A stretch of DNA of 64,000 nucleotides from Fontibacterium sp038145245 (GTDB lineage Bacteria; Pseudomonadota; Alphaproteobacteria; Pelagibacterales; Pelagibacteraceae): assembly GCA_038145245.1 (NCBI GenBank), contig JAYQPI010000002.1:15948-79947 (forward strand), in the 5' to 3' direction. The notes under the pieces are model-generated. The model worked only from the letters and a program-made list of their open reading frames with translations, was not told the DNA's origin and ran no database searches. Each line of letters begins with the position of its first letter. Position 1 is the stretch's first letter. Positions 16,711 through 23,912 of the stretch are shown here, piece after piece. Position numbers and translations under genes: made by a program.

Positions 16711-17028
16711 CTAAAAAGGAAGTTTAAATCCTGGAGGCAATTTTAAACCACCAGTTATTTTTGACATTTCTTCTGATGATTTAATCTCAACTTCTTTTTT
16801 AGCATTATTAGTAGCAATTATAATTAAATCTTCTAAAACTTCTTTTTCTTCTGCCATTAACTTTGGATCAATATCTATTTTGATCATTTCATAATTTCCA
16901 TTCAAAATTACTTTCACAGCACCATTATTTGCAACTCCCTCTACCTGAATATTCTTGAGTGAGGCTTTTGCTTCCATCATTTTTTGCTGCATCTCCTGCG
17001 CTTTTTTTAACATTCCACCAAAATCCAT
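16711..17028 (-). CDS. ebfC: YbaB/EbfC family nucleoid-associated protein
   Basis: 105-residue DNA-binding protein of the YbaB/EbfC family. The N-terminal helix GGMLKKAQEMQQKMMEAKASL and the later VKVILNGNYEMIKIDIDP are typical, as is the C-terminal GGLKLPPGFKLPF. Members form tweezer-like dimers and bind DNA with little specificity. The gene overlaps the dnaX stop by one base. Confidence 0.94.
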   Translation of the reverse strand: MDFGGMLKKAQEMQQKMMEAKASLKNIQVEGVANNGAVKVILNGNYEMIKIDIDPKLMAEEKEVLEDLIIIATNNAKKEVEIKSSEEMSKITGGLKLPPGFKLPF

Positions 17029-18722
17029 TATTTGATCTCCTCTACATCACTAAGCTCTGCGTCTGGAAAGTTTTCCTTTATCTTTTTGTAAACTTCACTT
17101 TCAAGCGCATCTTGTAATAATTTTTTTTTGTAAATCTCTTTATTCTCAAAAATTGTATTTTTTCCAGCTTCTTTCGATAAAGAGATTATCCATCTTTCAC
17201 CTGTCCACAATTTAAGTTTTTCTGTTAAATTTCTTACAAAATTTTTAGATAATTTTTCATTAAACGAAATATCAATTTTTCCAGTCTCGAATTTTACTAC
17301 TCGAACATTTCTTTCTAAATCAAACTTTAATTCAATTTCTTTTTTATCATTGGCAATTTGTACTAATTTTTCAAATGAATTAATTATTTCAATTTTTTTA
17401 ACTTCTTGTTTTTTTTCTAAAATTTTTGGATTTCGATCTATGTCATCTTCTTTTTCTTGAAGAATACTCTTAATTTGTGTTTTTGCTGAGGTTTGTTTAT
17501 TAATAATTGTTCCTGATTTAATTTCATTAAACTCATCCTTTTTTTCATTCGACCCTGCTATTGCATTTGTATCTGAGTTTAAAACCTCTTCGATTACCTG
17601 TTCAGGACTTGGCAAATCCTTTAAATGAATTAGTCTCATAATTAACATTTGGAAAGAAAGAAAATGATTTGGGACAAAATTTAATTCTTCAATTCCTTTA
17701 AGAATAAATTGCCAAATCATCGAAATGTATGAAAAATCAATATCTTTAGATAGTTTAAAGATTAAATCAGATTCAGACTCTGAAACTGTTAGATCATTTT
17801 CAATTTTACCAAAACTTTTACTTCTAGAAATTAAATAAATAACTTCTAACATGTCTTGTAAGACTAACTTTGAATCAGCTCCTAAATCAAATATTTCCTG
17901 GACATCCTGTAGAGCTTTTTCTTTATCACCATTAATTACATAGCGTACAAGATCAATAATTCTTGAACGATCAGCTATACCTAACATTGTTCTAACTGAT
18001 TTTTCATTAATCTCTTCTCCTAAAACATTAAATGTTGAAATAGCCTGATCTAATATAGATAGCGCATCTCTTACTGAGCCTTCCGATGCTTTTGCGATCA
18101 TCATCAATGCCTTTTCATTAACTTTGGCTTTTTCTTTATCAGAAATCTTCTTTAAGAAAGAAATCATTTCTTCAAGTTTGATTCTTCTTAAATCAAATCT
18201 TTGACATCTCGAGATAATAGTTAGTGGTATTTTTTTAACTTCAGTAGTTGCTAATATAAATTTAAGATGAGGAGGAGGTTCTTCTAAAGTTTTAAGTAGG
18301 CCATTAAATGCTTGTTTTGATAACATATGAACTTCATCAATAATGAAAACTTTATATTTAGCACTTGTAGGATAATATTTAGCAGAATCAATTAATTCTC
18401 TAATGTCATCAATTCCAGTTTTAGAAGCGGCATCCATTTCTAAAACATCGATATGATTTGAATCTGTTATAGCTTCACAATGACAAAAGCCTTCACACTT
18501 TTTTTGTAAAGTTTCAATATTTTTACAATTAATAGCTTTAGCAATTATTCTTGCAGTCGTCGTTTTTCCAACGCCTCTAATTCCTGTTAATAAATAAGCA
18601 TTAGGAATACGATCTAATTTAATCGCATTTTTAATAATTTGTACCATCACATCTTGACCTATAACTTCATCAAAACTTTGTGGTCGATACTTTAGAGCTA
18701 AACCTTTATGATTATTTTCCAT
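17028..18722 (-). CDS. dnaX: DNA polymerase III subunits gamma/tau
   Basis: 564-residue clamp-loader ATPase. N-terminal LALKYRPQSFDEVIGQ, Walker A GIRGVGKTTTARI (about residues 47-59), a zinc module with four cysteines (CKNIE, KKCEGFCHCE), Walker B FIIDEVHML and the SRC motif ISRCQRFDL are all present. The C-terminal part is lysine/glutamate rich and corresponds to the tau-specific region, so the full-length product is tau. I could not identify a convincing programmed frameshift site. The ATG is 7 nt from the 3' end of the SRP RNA and has no Shine-Dalgarno sequence other than what the RNA helix itself might offer. Confidence 0.96.
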   Translation of the reverse strand: MENNHKGLALKYRPQSFDEVIGQDVMVQIIKNAIKLDRIPNAYLLTGIRGVGKTTTARIIAKAINCKNIETLQKKCEGFCHCEAITDSNHIDVLEMDAASKTGIDDIRELIDSAKYYPTSAKYKVFIIDEVHMLSKQAFNGLLKTLEEPPPHLKFILATTEVKKIPLTIISRCQRFDLRRIKLEEMISFLKKISDKEKAKVNEKALMMIAKASEGSVRDALSILDQAISTFNVLGEEINEKSVRTMLGIADRSRIIDLVRYVINGDKEKALQDVQEIFDLGADSKLVLQDMLEVIYLISRSKSFGKIENDLTVSESESDLIFKLSKDIDFSYISMIWQFILKGIEELNFVPNHFLSFQMLIMRLIHLKDLPSPEQVIEEVLNSDTNAIAGSNEKKDEFNEIKSGTIINKQTSAKTQIKSILQEKEDDIDRNPKILEKKQEVKKIEIINSFEKLVQIANDKKEIELKFDLERNVRVVKFETGKIDISFNEKLSKNFVRNLTEKLKLWTGERWIISLSKEAGKNTIFENKEIYKKKLLQDALESEVYKKIKENFPDAELSDVEEIK

Positions 18723-18729
18723 AAAAAAC

Positions 18730-18823
18730 GGGAGACTGAGGACAACCTGAAAAATTATCGTTACGGCTGCTTCTTTTCAGACCTGACCGGATTAGCGTAA
18801 TCTCCACCTGCCACCAATCTCCC
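18730..18823 (-). ncRNA. ffs: Signal recognition particle RNA, small bacterial (4.5S) type
   Basis: About 94 nt on the reverse strand. The termini pair (GGGAGA at the 5' end near 18823 with TCTCCC at 18730-18735). The apical SRP domain is recognisable: GGTCAGGT (18788-18781) and AGCAGCC (18771-18765) flank a GAAA-type tetraloop in place of the enteric GGAA. This RNA binds Ffh and FtsY for cotranslational targeting. A T-run (CGTTTTTTA) directly follows the closing helix and could act as an intrinsic terminator, yet it also leads into the dnaX start codon. Confidence 0.93.
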
Positions 18824-18828
18824 AAAAT

Positions 18829-18857
18829 ATTATAACAAGATAATTAAAAAAAAACGA
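18829..18857 (-). promoter_or_regulatory. Promoter of the SRP RNA gene (extended -10)
   Basis: On the gene strand TGTTATAAT (18837-18829) is a perfect extended -10 element, ending 5 bases before the predicted RNA 5' end. The -35 region is poor (TCGTTT around 18857-18852), which is compatible with an extended -10 promoter. Confidence 0.6.
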
Positions 18858-18871
18858 CAGCTATAATAATT

Positions 18872-19708
18872 TTAATATCTAAATGAATTAGCAAAATAAA
18901 CACCTAAAATGTCTAATTTTTCAGTATGTTCTTTTAAAATAGTTAAAGCCTTTTTTACTGATAAATTTTCAATATGCCCTTCAATATCAAGATAAAAACT
19001 TGCTTGCTTAAAAGAATTTCCAGTTGAAAAACTTTCAAGCTTTGTAAGATTAACTTTATTTTCAGCAAAGCCTCCTAATGCCTTATGTAAAGCCGACGGC
19101 ACGCTTTTTAAACGAAAAATGCAAGAAGTGATATATTTCTTATTTTTTTTATATGGTTTTGGTCTTGCTGAACCAGACATAATTAAAAACCTAGTAACGT
19201 TGCCTTTTAAATCTTCAAAATTTTTCTTTAAGATTTTAAGCCCATAAATCTTTGCGGCAAGTGCTGATGCTATAGCTGACTCAGTTTCTATTTGATTTTC
19301 AGAAATATATTTTGCAGAGCCAGCGGTATCAGCCGCTACGATTGGCTGTAATCTTAATTTATGAATATTTTTCTTACATTGACCAATAGCCTGGGCGTGA
19401 CTTCTTACCGTTTCTATTTTTTTTATGGAAGCATCTTTTAATCCTAACAAACAATGTTCAACTTTTTGAAAATGTTCTCCTTCTATTTTTAATCTAGAAG
19501 AAGATAATAAATAATGAACGTCCGCAACTCTGCCTGCAATAGAATTCTCGATCGGAATTAATAATTTGCTATTTTTAATAATTTTTGTTTTAGTAAAAGC
19601 ATCCTCAAAAGTTTTGCAACATATCATAGTAGGATTTTTAAAGATCTTTGCTGCAGCTAAATGCGAATAAGCGCCTTGTTCTCCTTGAATAATTATTTTA
19701 TTAGTCAT
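18872..19708 (-). CDS. pheA: Prephenate dehydratase
   Basis: 278-residue enzyme converting prephenate to phenylpyruvate in phenylalanine synthesis. The catalytic domain begins IIIQGEQGAYSHLAA and includes LLIPIENSIAGRV, the sequence VRSHAQAIGQC, and DTAGSAKYI and GNVTRFLIM (the family TRF motif). The C-terminal ACT regulatory domain (about residues 190-270) includes SVPSALHKALGGFAENKVNL. There is no fused chorismate mutase. The start overlaps the kdsB end by 8 bp. Confidence 0.95.
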   Translation of the reverse strand: MTNKIIIQGEQGAYSHLAAAKIFKNPTMICCKTFEDAFTKTKIIKNSKLLIPIENSIAGRVADVHYLLSSSRLKIEGEHFQKVEHCLLGLKDASIKKIETVRSHAQAIGQCKKNIHKLRLQPIVAADTAGSAKYISENQIETESAIASALAAKIYGLKILKKNFEDLKGNVTRFLIMSGSARPKPYKKNKKYITSCIFRLKSVPSALHKALGGFAENKVNLTKLESFSTGNSFKQASFYLDIEGHIENLSVKKALTILKEHTEKLDILGVYFANSFRY

Positions 19709-20438
19709 TTTTCATAATATTTCTTATTTCTTCCAAATCTTCAATAGTATCTACTCCTAATGGATAAGAATCTGTCAAACCAACACTTATGGATATTTTA
19801 TTATCCATAGCGCGCATTTGTTCTAAACTTCTGCTAATTTCATTATCGCTTCTTTTTAAAGAAATAAATTTTTTTAATGTTTCGTATTGATAACCATAAA
19901 TACCAACATGATGATAATAAAAACTATATTCATTTATAATTTTCGATCTAAAAAAATCTAATGCATCATTAAAATTATTTATTTCGATTTCTTTTTTAGT
20001 TTCAACTTTTACAATATTTTTATTATCTAAATCTTTTATAGAATTTAATTTTGTAGCAAGAGTTGCAATCCGATAAGAATTATTTTTCATAAATTTATCT
20101 AATAATTTTATTGCTGAAGGATTAATATTTGGCATGTCCCCTTGTAGATTGATAATATTCTTTGGTTTTTGAGAAAAATTTTTTTCTATAGCTTCAAAAA
20201 TTCTATCAGAGCCTGTTTTGTGTTCTTTACTTGTTAGGATACTTTTGCCGCCAGCATCTTTTATAACTTTTGCAATTTCGCTATCTGCTGTAGCAACATA
20301 TACATCGCCTATTTTACTATCGACTGCCCTTTCCCAACAATGAACAATCATAGGTTTATTATTAATTAACAATAATGGTTTATTAGGCAGTCTTGTTGCT
20401 CGTAAATGGCTTGGTATTAAAATAACTGTATTGTTCAT
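19701..20438 (-). CDS. kdsB: 3-deoxy-manno-octulosonate cytidylyltransferase
   Basis: 245-residue CMP-Kdo synthetase, activating Kdo for lipopolysaccharide core synthesis. Diagnostic motifs: ILIPSHLRATRLPNKPLL, MIVHCWERA, TSKEHKTGSDRI, INLQGDMPNI and HHVGIYGY. It indicates an LPS-bearing outer membrane. It precedes pheA on the same strand and is divergent from a cytochrome c gene. A short inverted repeat (ATGCG...CGCAT, 20449-20467) lies just upstream of the start. Confidence 0.95.
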   Translation of the reverse strand: MNNTVILIPSHLRATRLPNKPLLLINNKPMIVHCWERAVDSKIGDVYVATADSEIAKVIKDAGGKSILTSKEHKTGSDRIFEAIEKNFSQKPKNIINLQGDMPNINPSAIKLLDKFMKNNSYRIATLATKLNSIKDLDNKNIVKVETKKEIEINNFNDALDFFRSKIINEYSFYYHHVGIYGYQYETLKKFISLKRSDNEISRSLEQMRAMDNKISISVGLTDSYPLGVDTIEDLEEIRNIMKND

Positions 20439-20544
20439 AATTAAAATTATGCGACTGTAAGACGCATAAAATAGATTTTAAAAAATTTTTTTTACTTTAA
20501 AGATTATGATGTTATACAATTTACATTATAAAAATCACTAGAAT

Positions 20545-21066
20545 ATGGACAGTTTTGAATTTAATAAAATTGCTGCAGCGGTACTAGTCGTTGCTTTATT
20601 GATAATTGGTTTAAATCAAATTGCAGATTCTATTTATCACGTAAAAAAACCTGAGACTCAAGGTTACAAAATAGAAGGTGTAGTGGAAACAAAAACTGCG
20701 TCTAAAGGTGAAGCAAAAAAAGAGGAAAAGTTAGCAGATATAAAAGTTTTATTAGCAACAGCAAACGTTGCTGCTGGAGAGAACGCATTTAAGAAATGTG
20801 CAGCTTGTCATACTAATGTAAGTGGTGGTGCATCAAAAATTGGTCCTCCGCTGTGGGCTATTGTTGGTAAAAAATCTGCTTCACATCCAGAATTTAAATA
20901 TTCCTCTGCACTTGCCGCTCATGGAAAACCTTGGACAGTAGAAGAACTAAATGCATTTTTGTATAAACCGGCCGATTACATTAAAGGAACTAAAATGGCC
21001 TTTGCTGGTATTGCAAAAGATGAAGAGAGAGCAAGTTTAATTGCATATTTAAGTACGCTTAAATAG
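20545..21066 (+). CDS. Membrane-anchored cytochrome c (CycM-like)
   Basis: 173 aa. An uncleaved N-terminal membrane anchor (about residues 8-28) leads to a Lys/Glu-rich linker and a class I cytochrome c domain. The heme site CAACH is at residues 85-89, and the sixth ligand is probably the Met in GTKMAFAG near residue 151. The segment KIGPPLWAIVGKK is typical of cytochrome c2/c552. Such anchored cytochromes pass electrons from the bc1 complex to the terminal oxidase at the periplasmic membrane face. Placement opposite kdsB-pheA is a familiar alphaproteobacterial arrangement, as I recall. Confidence 0.92.
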   Translation: MDSFEFNKIAAAVLVVALLIIGLNQIADSIYHVKKPETQGYKIEGVVETKTASKGEAKKEEKLADIKVLLATANVAAGENAFKKCAACHTNVSGGASKIGPPLWAIVGKKSASHPEFKYSSALAAHGKPWTVEELNAFLYKPADYIKGTKMAFAGIAKDEERASLIAYLSTLK

Positions 21067-21108
21067 TTTTCTTTAAATTCTCCATAAAAAAAAATAAATT
21101 ACTTTCTG

Positions 21109-22584
21109 ATGTCATTTTCTTATTTAAGTCCACTTTTAAATCCTAAATCATTAAGAATGTTATTTCTTGGTTTTGCTGCTGGTCTACCTTTGCTACTAAT
21201 TTTTTCTACATTATCTGTATGGTTATTCAAAGCTGGAGTGAATAGAGCAACTATAACTTTATTCAGTTGGGTTGGCTTTGCATATTCTTTCAAATTTATT
21301 TGGACACCCGTAGTTGATAATTTAAAATTACCAATATTAGGAAAATTAGGACACAGAAGAGGTTGGTTATTGCTATCTCAATTAATGATTATCCTCTCAT
21401 TAATTTTCATTTCTTTTACAGATCCAAAAACTTCTTTGATATGCACAGCGATAGGAGCAATATTTATTGCATTCTCAAGTGCAACTCAGGACATCGTATT
21501 AGATGCTTTTAGAATTGAGTCTGTGCCTAAAAGCTTACAAGGCGCACTATCTTCAATGTACTTAACTGGTTACCGCATAGCCATGATTGTTGCTGGAGCA
21601 GGAAGTTTATGGATTGCATCATTCTTAGGAACTGAAGTTTATGATCAAAAAGTTTGGCAACAAGTTTATCAAATAATGGCTTTGCTTATGCTATTTGGAG
21701 TTCTAACTGTTTTTTATTCTTCTGAGCCAAAAATAAAAAGAAATATTGAAAAAAAATCTAACCAAAAAATTAGATTTTTTATTGCTTTCTTATTTTCTTT
21801 AGCAGGATTTATTTTGTGTTATTTATATTTTAAAGATTTATTTGATAGCAAAGATCCTATTGTTAGTTTTTTAAATGAATTTATTAAAATCATTTTTTGT
21901 TTCTTAATATTTTCTTTAATTTTATTTTTATTAATTAAAATAAAATTTATTAACAAAGAAATTACAAAAAATGCTTATGCAAAACCTGTTCTTGATTTCC
22001 TAAAAAGATATGGATCTAAAGCAACATCAATCTTACTTTTAATCGGATTATATAGAATCTCAGATGTAGTACTGGGCGTCATGGCCAATGTTTTTTATAT
22101 AGAAAAAGGTTTTTCAGTTGCAGAAATTGCAACCTACTCAAAATTCTTTGGAACGATGGCAACTATAATTGGCGGGATTATTGGTGGCCTAGCCTCTGTT
22201 CATCTAGGTATAATGAGATCATTATTTATTGGCGCATTAATTTCAGCATTGAGTAATCTTTTATTTGCTTGGCTAGCACTTATTACTGCTGACGTTAAAA
22301 TCTTAGCATTTGTCATTACTGCAGATAATATTGCAAGTGGCTTTGCTGGAGCTACATTTATAGTTTATCTTTCAGCACTAACCTCAATAAAATTTACAGC
22401 AACACAATACGCACTTTTTAGCTCAGCAATGTTATTCTTGCCTAAACTTATTGCTGGTTATGCTGGCAGTTTTGTAAATTTTTTTGGATACTCGACATTC
22501 TTTATATTCACTGCAATCATTGGCGTTCCAGTTCTTTTTCTAATAATGTGGATAAACAAGAATGTAAAAATTAGTAAAAAATGA
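21109..22584 (+). CDS. AmpG-like MFS transporter (PAT family)
   Basis: 491-residue polytopic protein with about 12-14 membrane segments. The opening MLFLGFAAGLPLLLIFSTL, then VGFAYSFKFIWTPVVD, GHRRGWLLLSQL and FIAFSSATQDIVLDAFRIE, are hallmarks of the AmpG/acetyl-CoA transporter (PAT) family. AmpG imports anhydromuropeptides for peptidoglycan recycling; related PAT proteins differ in substrate, so muropeptide transport is likely but not proven. An ATGA overlap couples it to the EF-hand protein. Confidence 0.85.
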   Translation: MSFSYLSPLLNPKSLRMLFLGFAAGLPLLLIFSTLSVWLFKAGVNRATITLFSWVGFAYSFKFIWTPVVDNLKLPILGKLGHRRGWLLLSQLMIILSLIFISFTDPKTSLICTAIGAIFIAFSSATQDIVLDAFRIESVPKSLQGALSSMYLTGYRIAMIVAGAGSLWIASFLGTEVYDQKVWQQVYQIMALLMLFGVLTVFYSSEPKIKRNIEKKSNQKIRFFIAFLFSLAGFILCYLYFKDLFDSKDPIVSFLNEFIKIIFCFLIFSLILFLLIKIKFINKEITKNAYAKPVLDFLKRYGSKATSILLLIGLYRISDVVLGVMANVFYIEKGFSVAEIATYSKFFGTMATIIGGIIGGLASVHLGIMRSLFIGALISALSNLLFAWLALITADVKILAFVITADNIASGFAGATFIVYLSALTSIKFTATQYALFSSAMLFLPKLIAGYAGSFVNFFGYSTFFIFTAIIGVPVLFLIMWINKNVKISKK

Positions 22585-22979
22585 TTTACACTAATAATAA
22601 TGAAGCATATACCTCGCTTGTGAAAAAAATATTACTATCTACTATTTTAGCTTTGCTAATCTGCAATACAGTTTCGGCGCAAAAATCTCCATTTCCATTA
22701 AAGCGACAAGATTATTTAGATGCAAATAAAAAAGAATTAGAAAAAATTTTTAATAGCATTGATAAAGATGGTGATGGAAAAATTACAAAAGAAGAATTTT
22801 ATGCAAATCCTTTAAAAGATGCAGCTGCAAGATTTGATAATACTGACACTAATAAAGACGGTATAGTTACTTTAGAAGAAGAAAATGCAGCAATCGCTAA
22901 ATTAAAAAAATTAGAAGCTGACGCTAAGAAGAAACAGGCAGAGCAAAAAAAAGAGCAGGCTCCAGCACCAAAAAAATAG
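22581..22979 (+). CDS. Secreted EF-hand domain protein
   Basis: Up to 132 aa. From the GTG at 22620 (residue 14) the sequence reads as a signal peptide, KKILLSTILALLICNTVSAQ, so the mature protein is probably periplasmic. The ATG at 22581 overlaps the AmpG-like stop (ATGA); either could initiate. Two EF-hand calcium loops are clear: DKDGDGKITKEE and DTNKDGIVTLEE. The C-terminus is a charged, Lys/Gln/Ala-rich tail ending APAPKK. Likely a calcium-binding periplasmic protein of unknown role. Confidence 0.85.
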   Translation: MIYTNNNEAYTSLVKKILLSTILALLICNTVSAQKSPFPLKRQDYLDANKKELEKIFNSIDKDGDGKITKEEFYANPLKDAAARFDNTDTNKDGIVTLEEENAAIAKLKKLEADAKKKQAEQKKEQAPAPKK

Positions 22980-23047
22980 TTTAATTTTAAAATATATTTT
23001 ATTTATAAAGAGAATATCTGTTATTATTCCCACAGATTTATAAGAAT

Positions 23048-23797
23048 ATGTTGCTTACAGTTAAGAGTCCCGTTGCAAACATTTACAAAAAAAATAATAA
23101 AAATTCTGAAATTGTTACTCAAATTCTTTTGGGAGAGAATTTTGTCGCTCAAAAAAAAATAAAAAATTTTTATAAAGGATATAAAGCTTATGACCAATAT
23201 AAAGGTTTTATTGAAACAAAAGATTTATATCTGGATAAAGAAAAAAAAACACACAAGATTATTTCTAAAGATTGCAACCTATATAAAAAACCAAATAACA
23301 AATATAAAACAAATAATAAAATATTTTTTAATTCAAGAATATCTATTTTAAATAATGCAAATAATTTTATTCAAACAAATGTTGGATGGATTTTAAAAAA
23401 AAATATCAAACCAATAGATTTTAAAACTAAACATTTTCTTAATAATGTTAAATTCTATCTTAATACAAAATATCTATGGGGCGGCAACAGTCCTAAAGGG
23501 ATAGATTGTTCGGCTTTAGTTCAAGAATTATTAAAATTTAACAATATCTATAGTCCACGAGATTCTAAGGATCAAAAACAATTCTTTAAAAAAGAAATTA
23601 CTTTCAAGAATATAAAAAAAGGAGATCTTTTATTTTGGAAGGGCCATGTCGCAATTGCATTAAACAATAAAAAATTAGTACATGCTTTTGGTGCTAAAAA
23701 AAAAGTAATTATCATGGGAATAAAAGAAACTATTAAAAAAATATATTCAAAATCTAAATTGCCACTATTGTGTGTTAAACGTATTAAAAATTTTTAA
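23048..23797 (+). CDS. NlpC/P60 family cysteine peptidase with SH3-like region
   Basis: 249 aa. The N-terminal half looks like tandem bacterial SH3 modules (VANIYKKNNKNSEIVTQILLG; CNLYKKPNNKYK). The C-terminal half is an NlpC/P60 domain: YLWGGNSPKGIDCSALVQ contains the catalytic Cys, and GHVAIALNNKKLVHAFG the catalytic His regions. Such enzymes cleave peptidoglycan stem peptides. No signal peptide is visible from this start. Cytoplasmic action on recycled muropeptides would fit the AmpG-like neighbour, but that is inference. Confidence 0.85.
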   Translation: MLLTVKSPVANIYKKNNKNSEIVTQILLGENFVAQKKIKNFYKGYKAYDQYKGFIETKDLYLDKEKKTHKIISKDCNLYKKPNNKYKTNNKIFFNSRISILNNANNFIQTNVGWILKKNIKPIDFKTKHFLNNVKFYLNTKYLWGGNSPKGIDCSALVQELLKFNNIYSPRDSKDQKQFFKKEITFKNIKKGDLLFWKGHVAIALNNKKLVHAFGAKKKVIIMGIKETIKKIYSKSKLPLLCVKRIKNF

Positions 23798-23912
23798 TTA
23801 AATATTTAAAAAAATGAGAACATTTTTTCTGCTGATTCGGTCATATTTTAAGCCTGCTTTGTTCTTAGCTAATAACAATAGGTAGTATCTCGAAAAAAAT
23901 TTAATACTAAAA

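Noticed and set aside
17028..18722. Programmed frameshift in dnaX to give a gamma subunit
   Set aside because: A-rich runs exist, but none combined with a clear slippery heptamer and stimulatory hairpin; gamma production is not supported.
20449..20467. ATGCG...CGCAT inverted repeat upstream of kdsB
   Set aside because: Five-base arms with a nine-base centre are too short to claim an operator or hairpin.
23814..23885. 23-residue frame starting MRTFFLLIRSYFKPALFL before the SUV3-like gene
   Set aside because: No ribosome-binding site and no recognisable feature beyond a short hydrophobic run common by chance in AT-rich DNA. The 115-bp gap otherwise shows nothing I can support.
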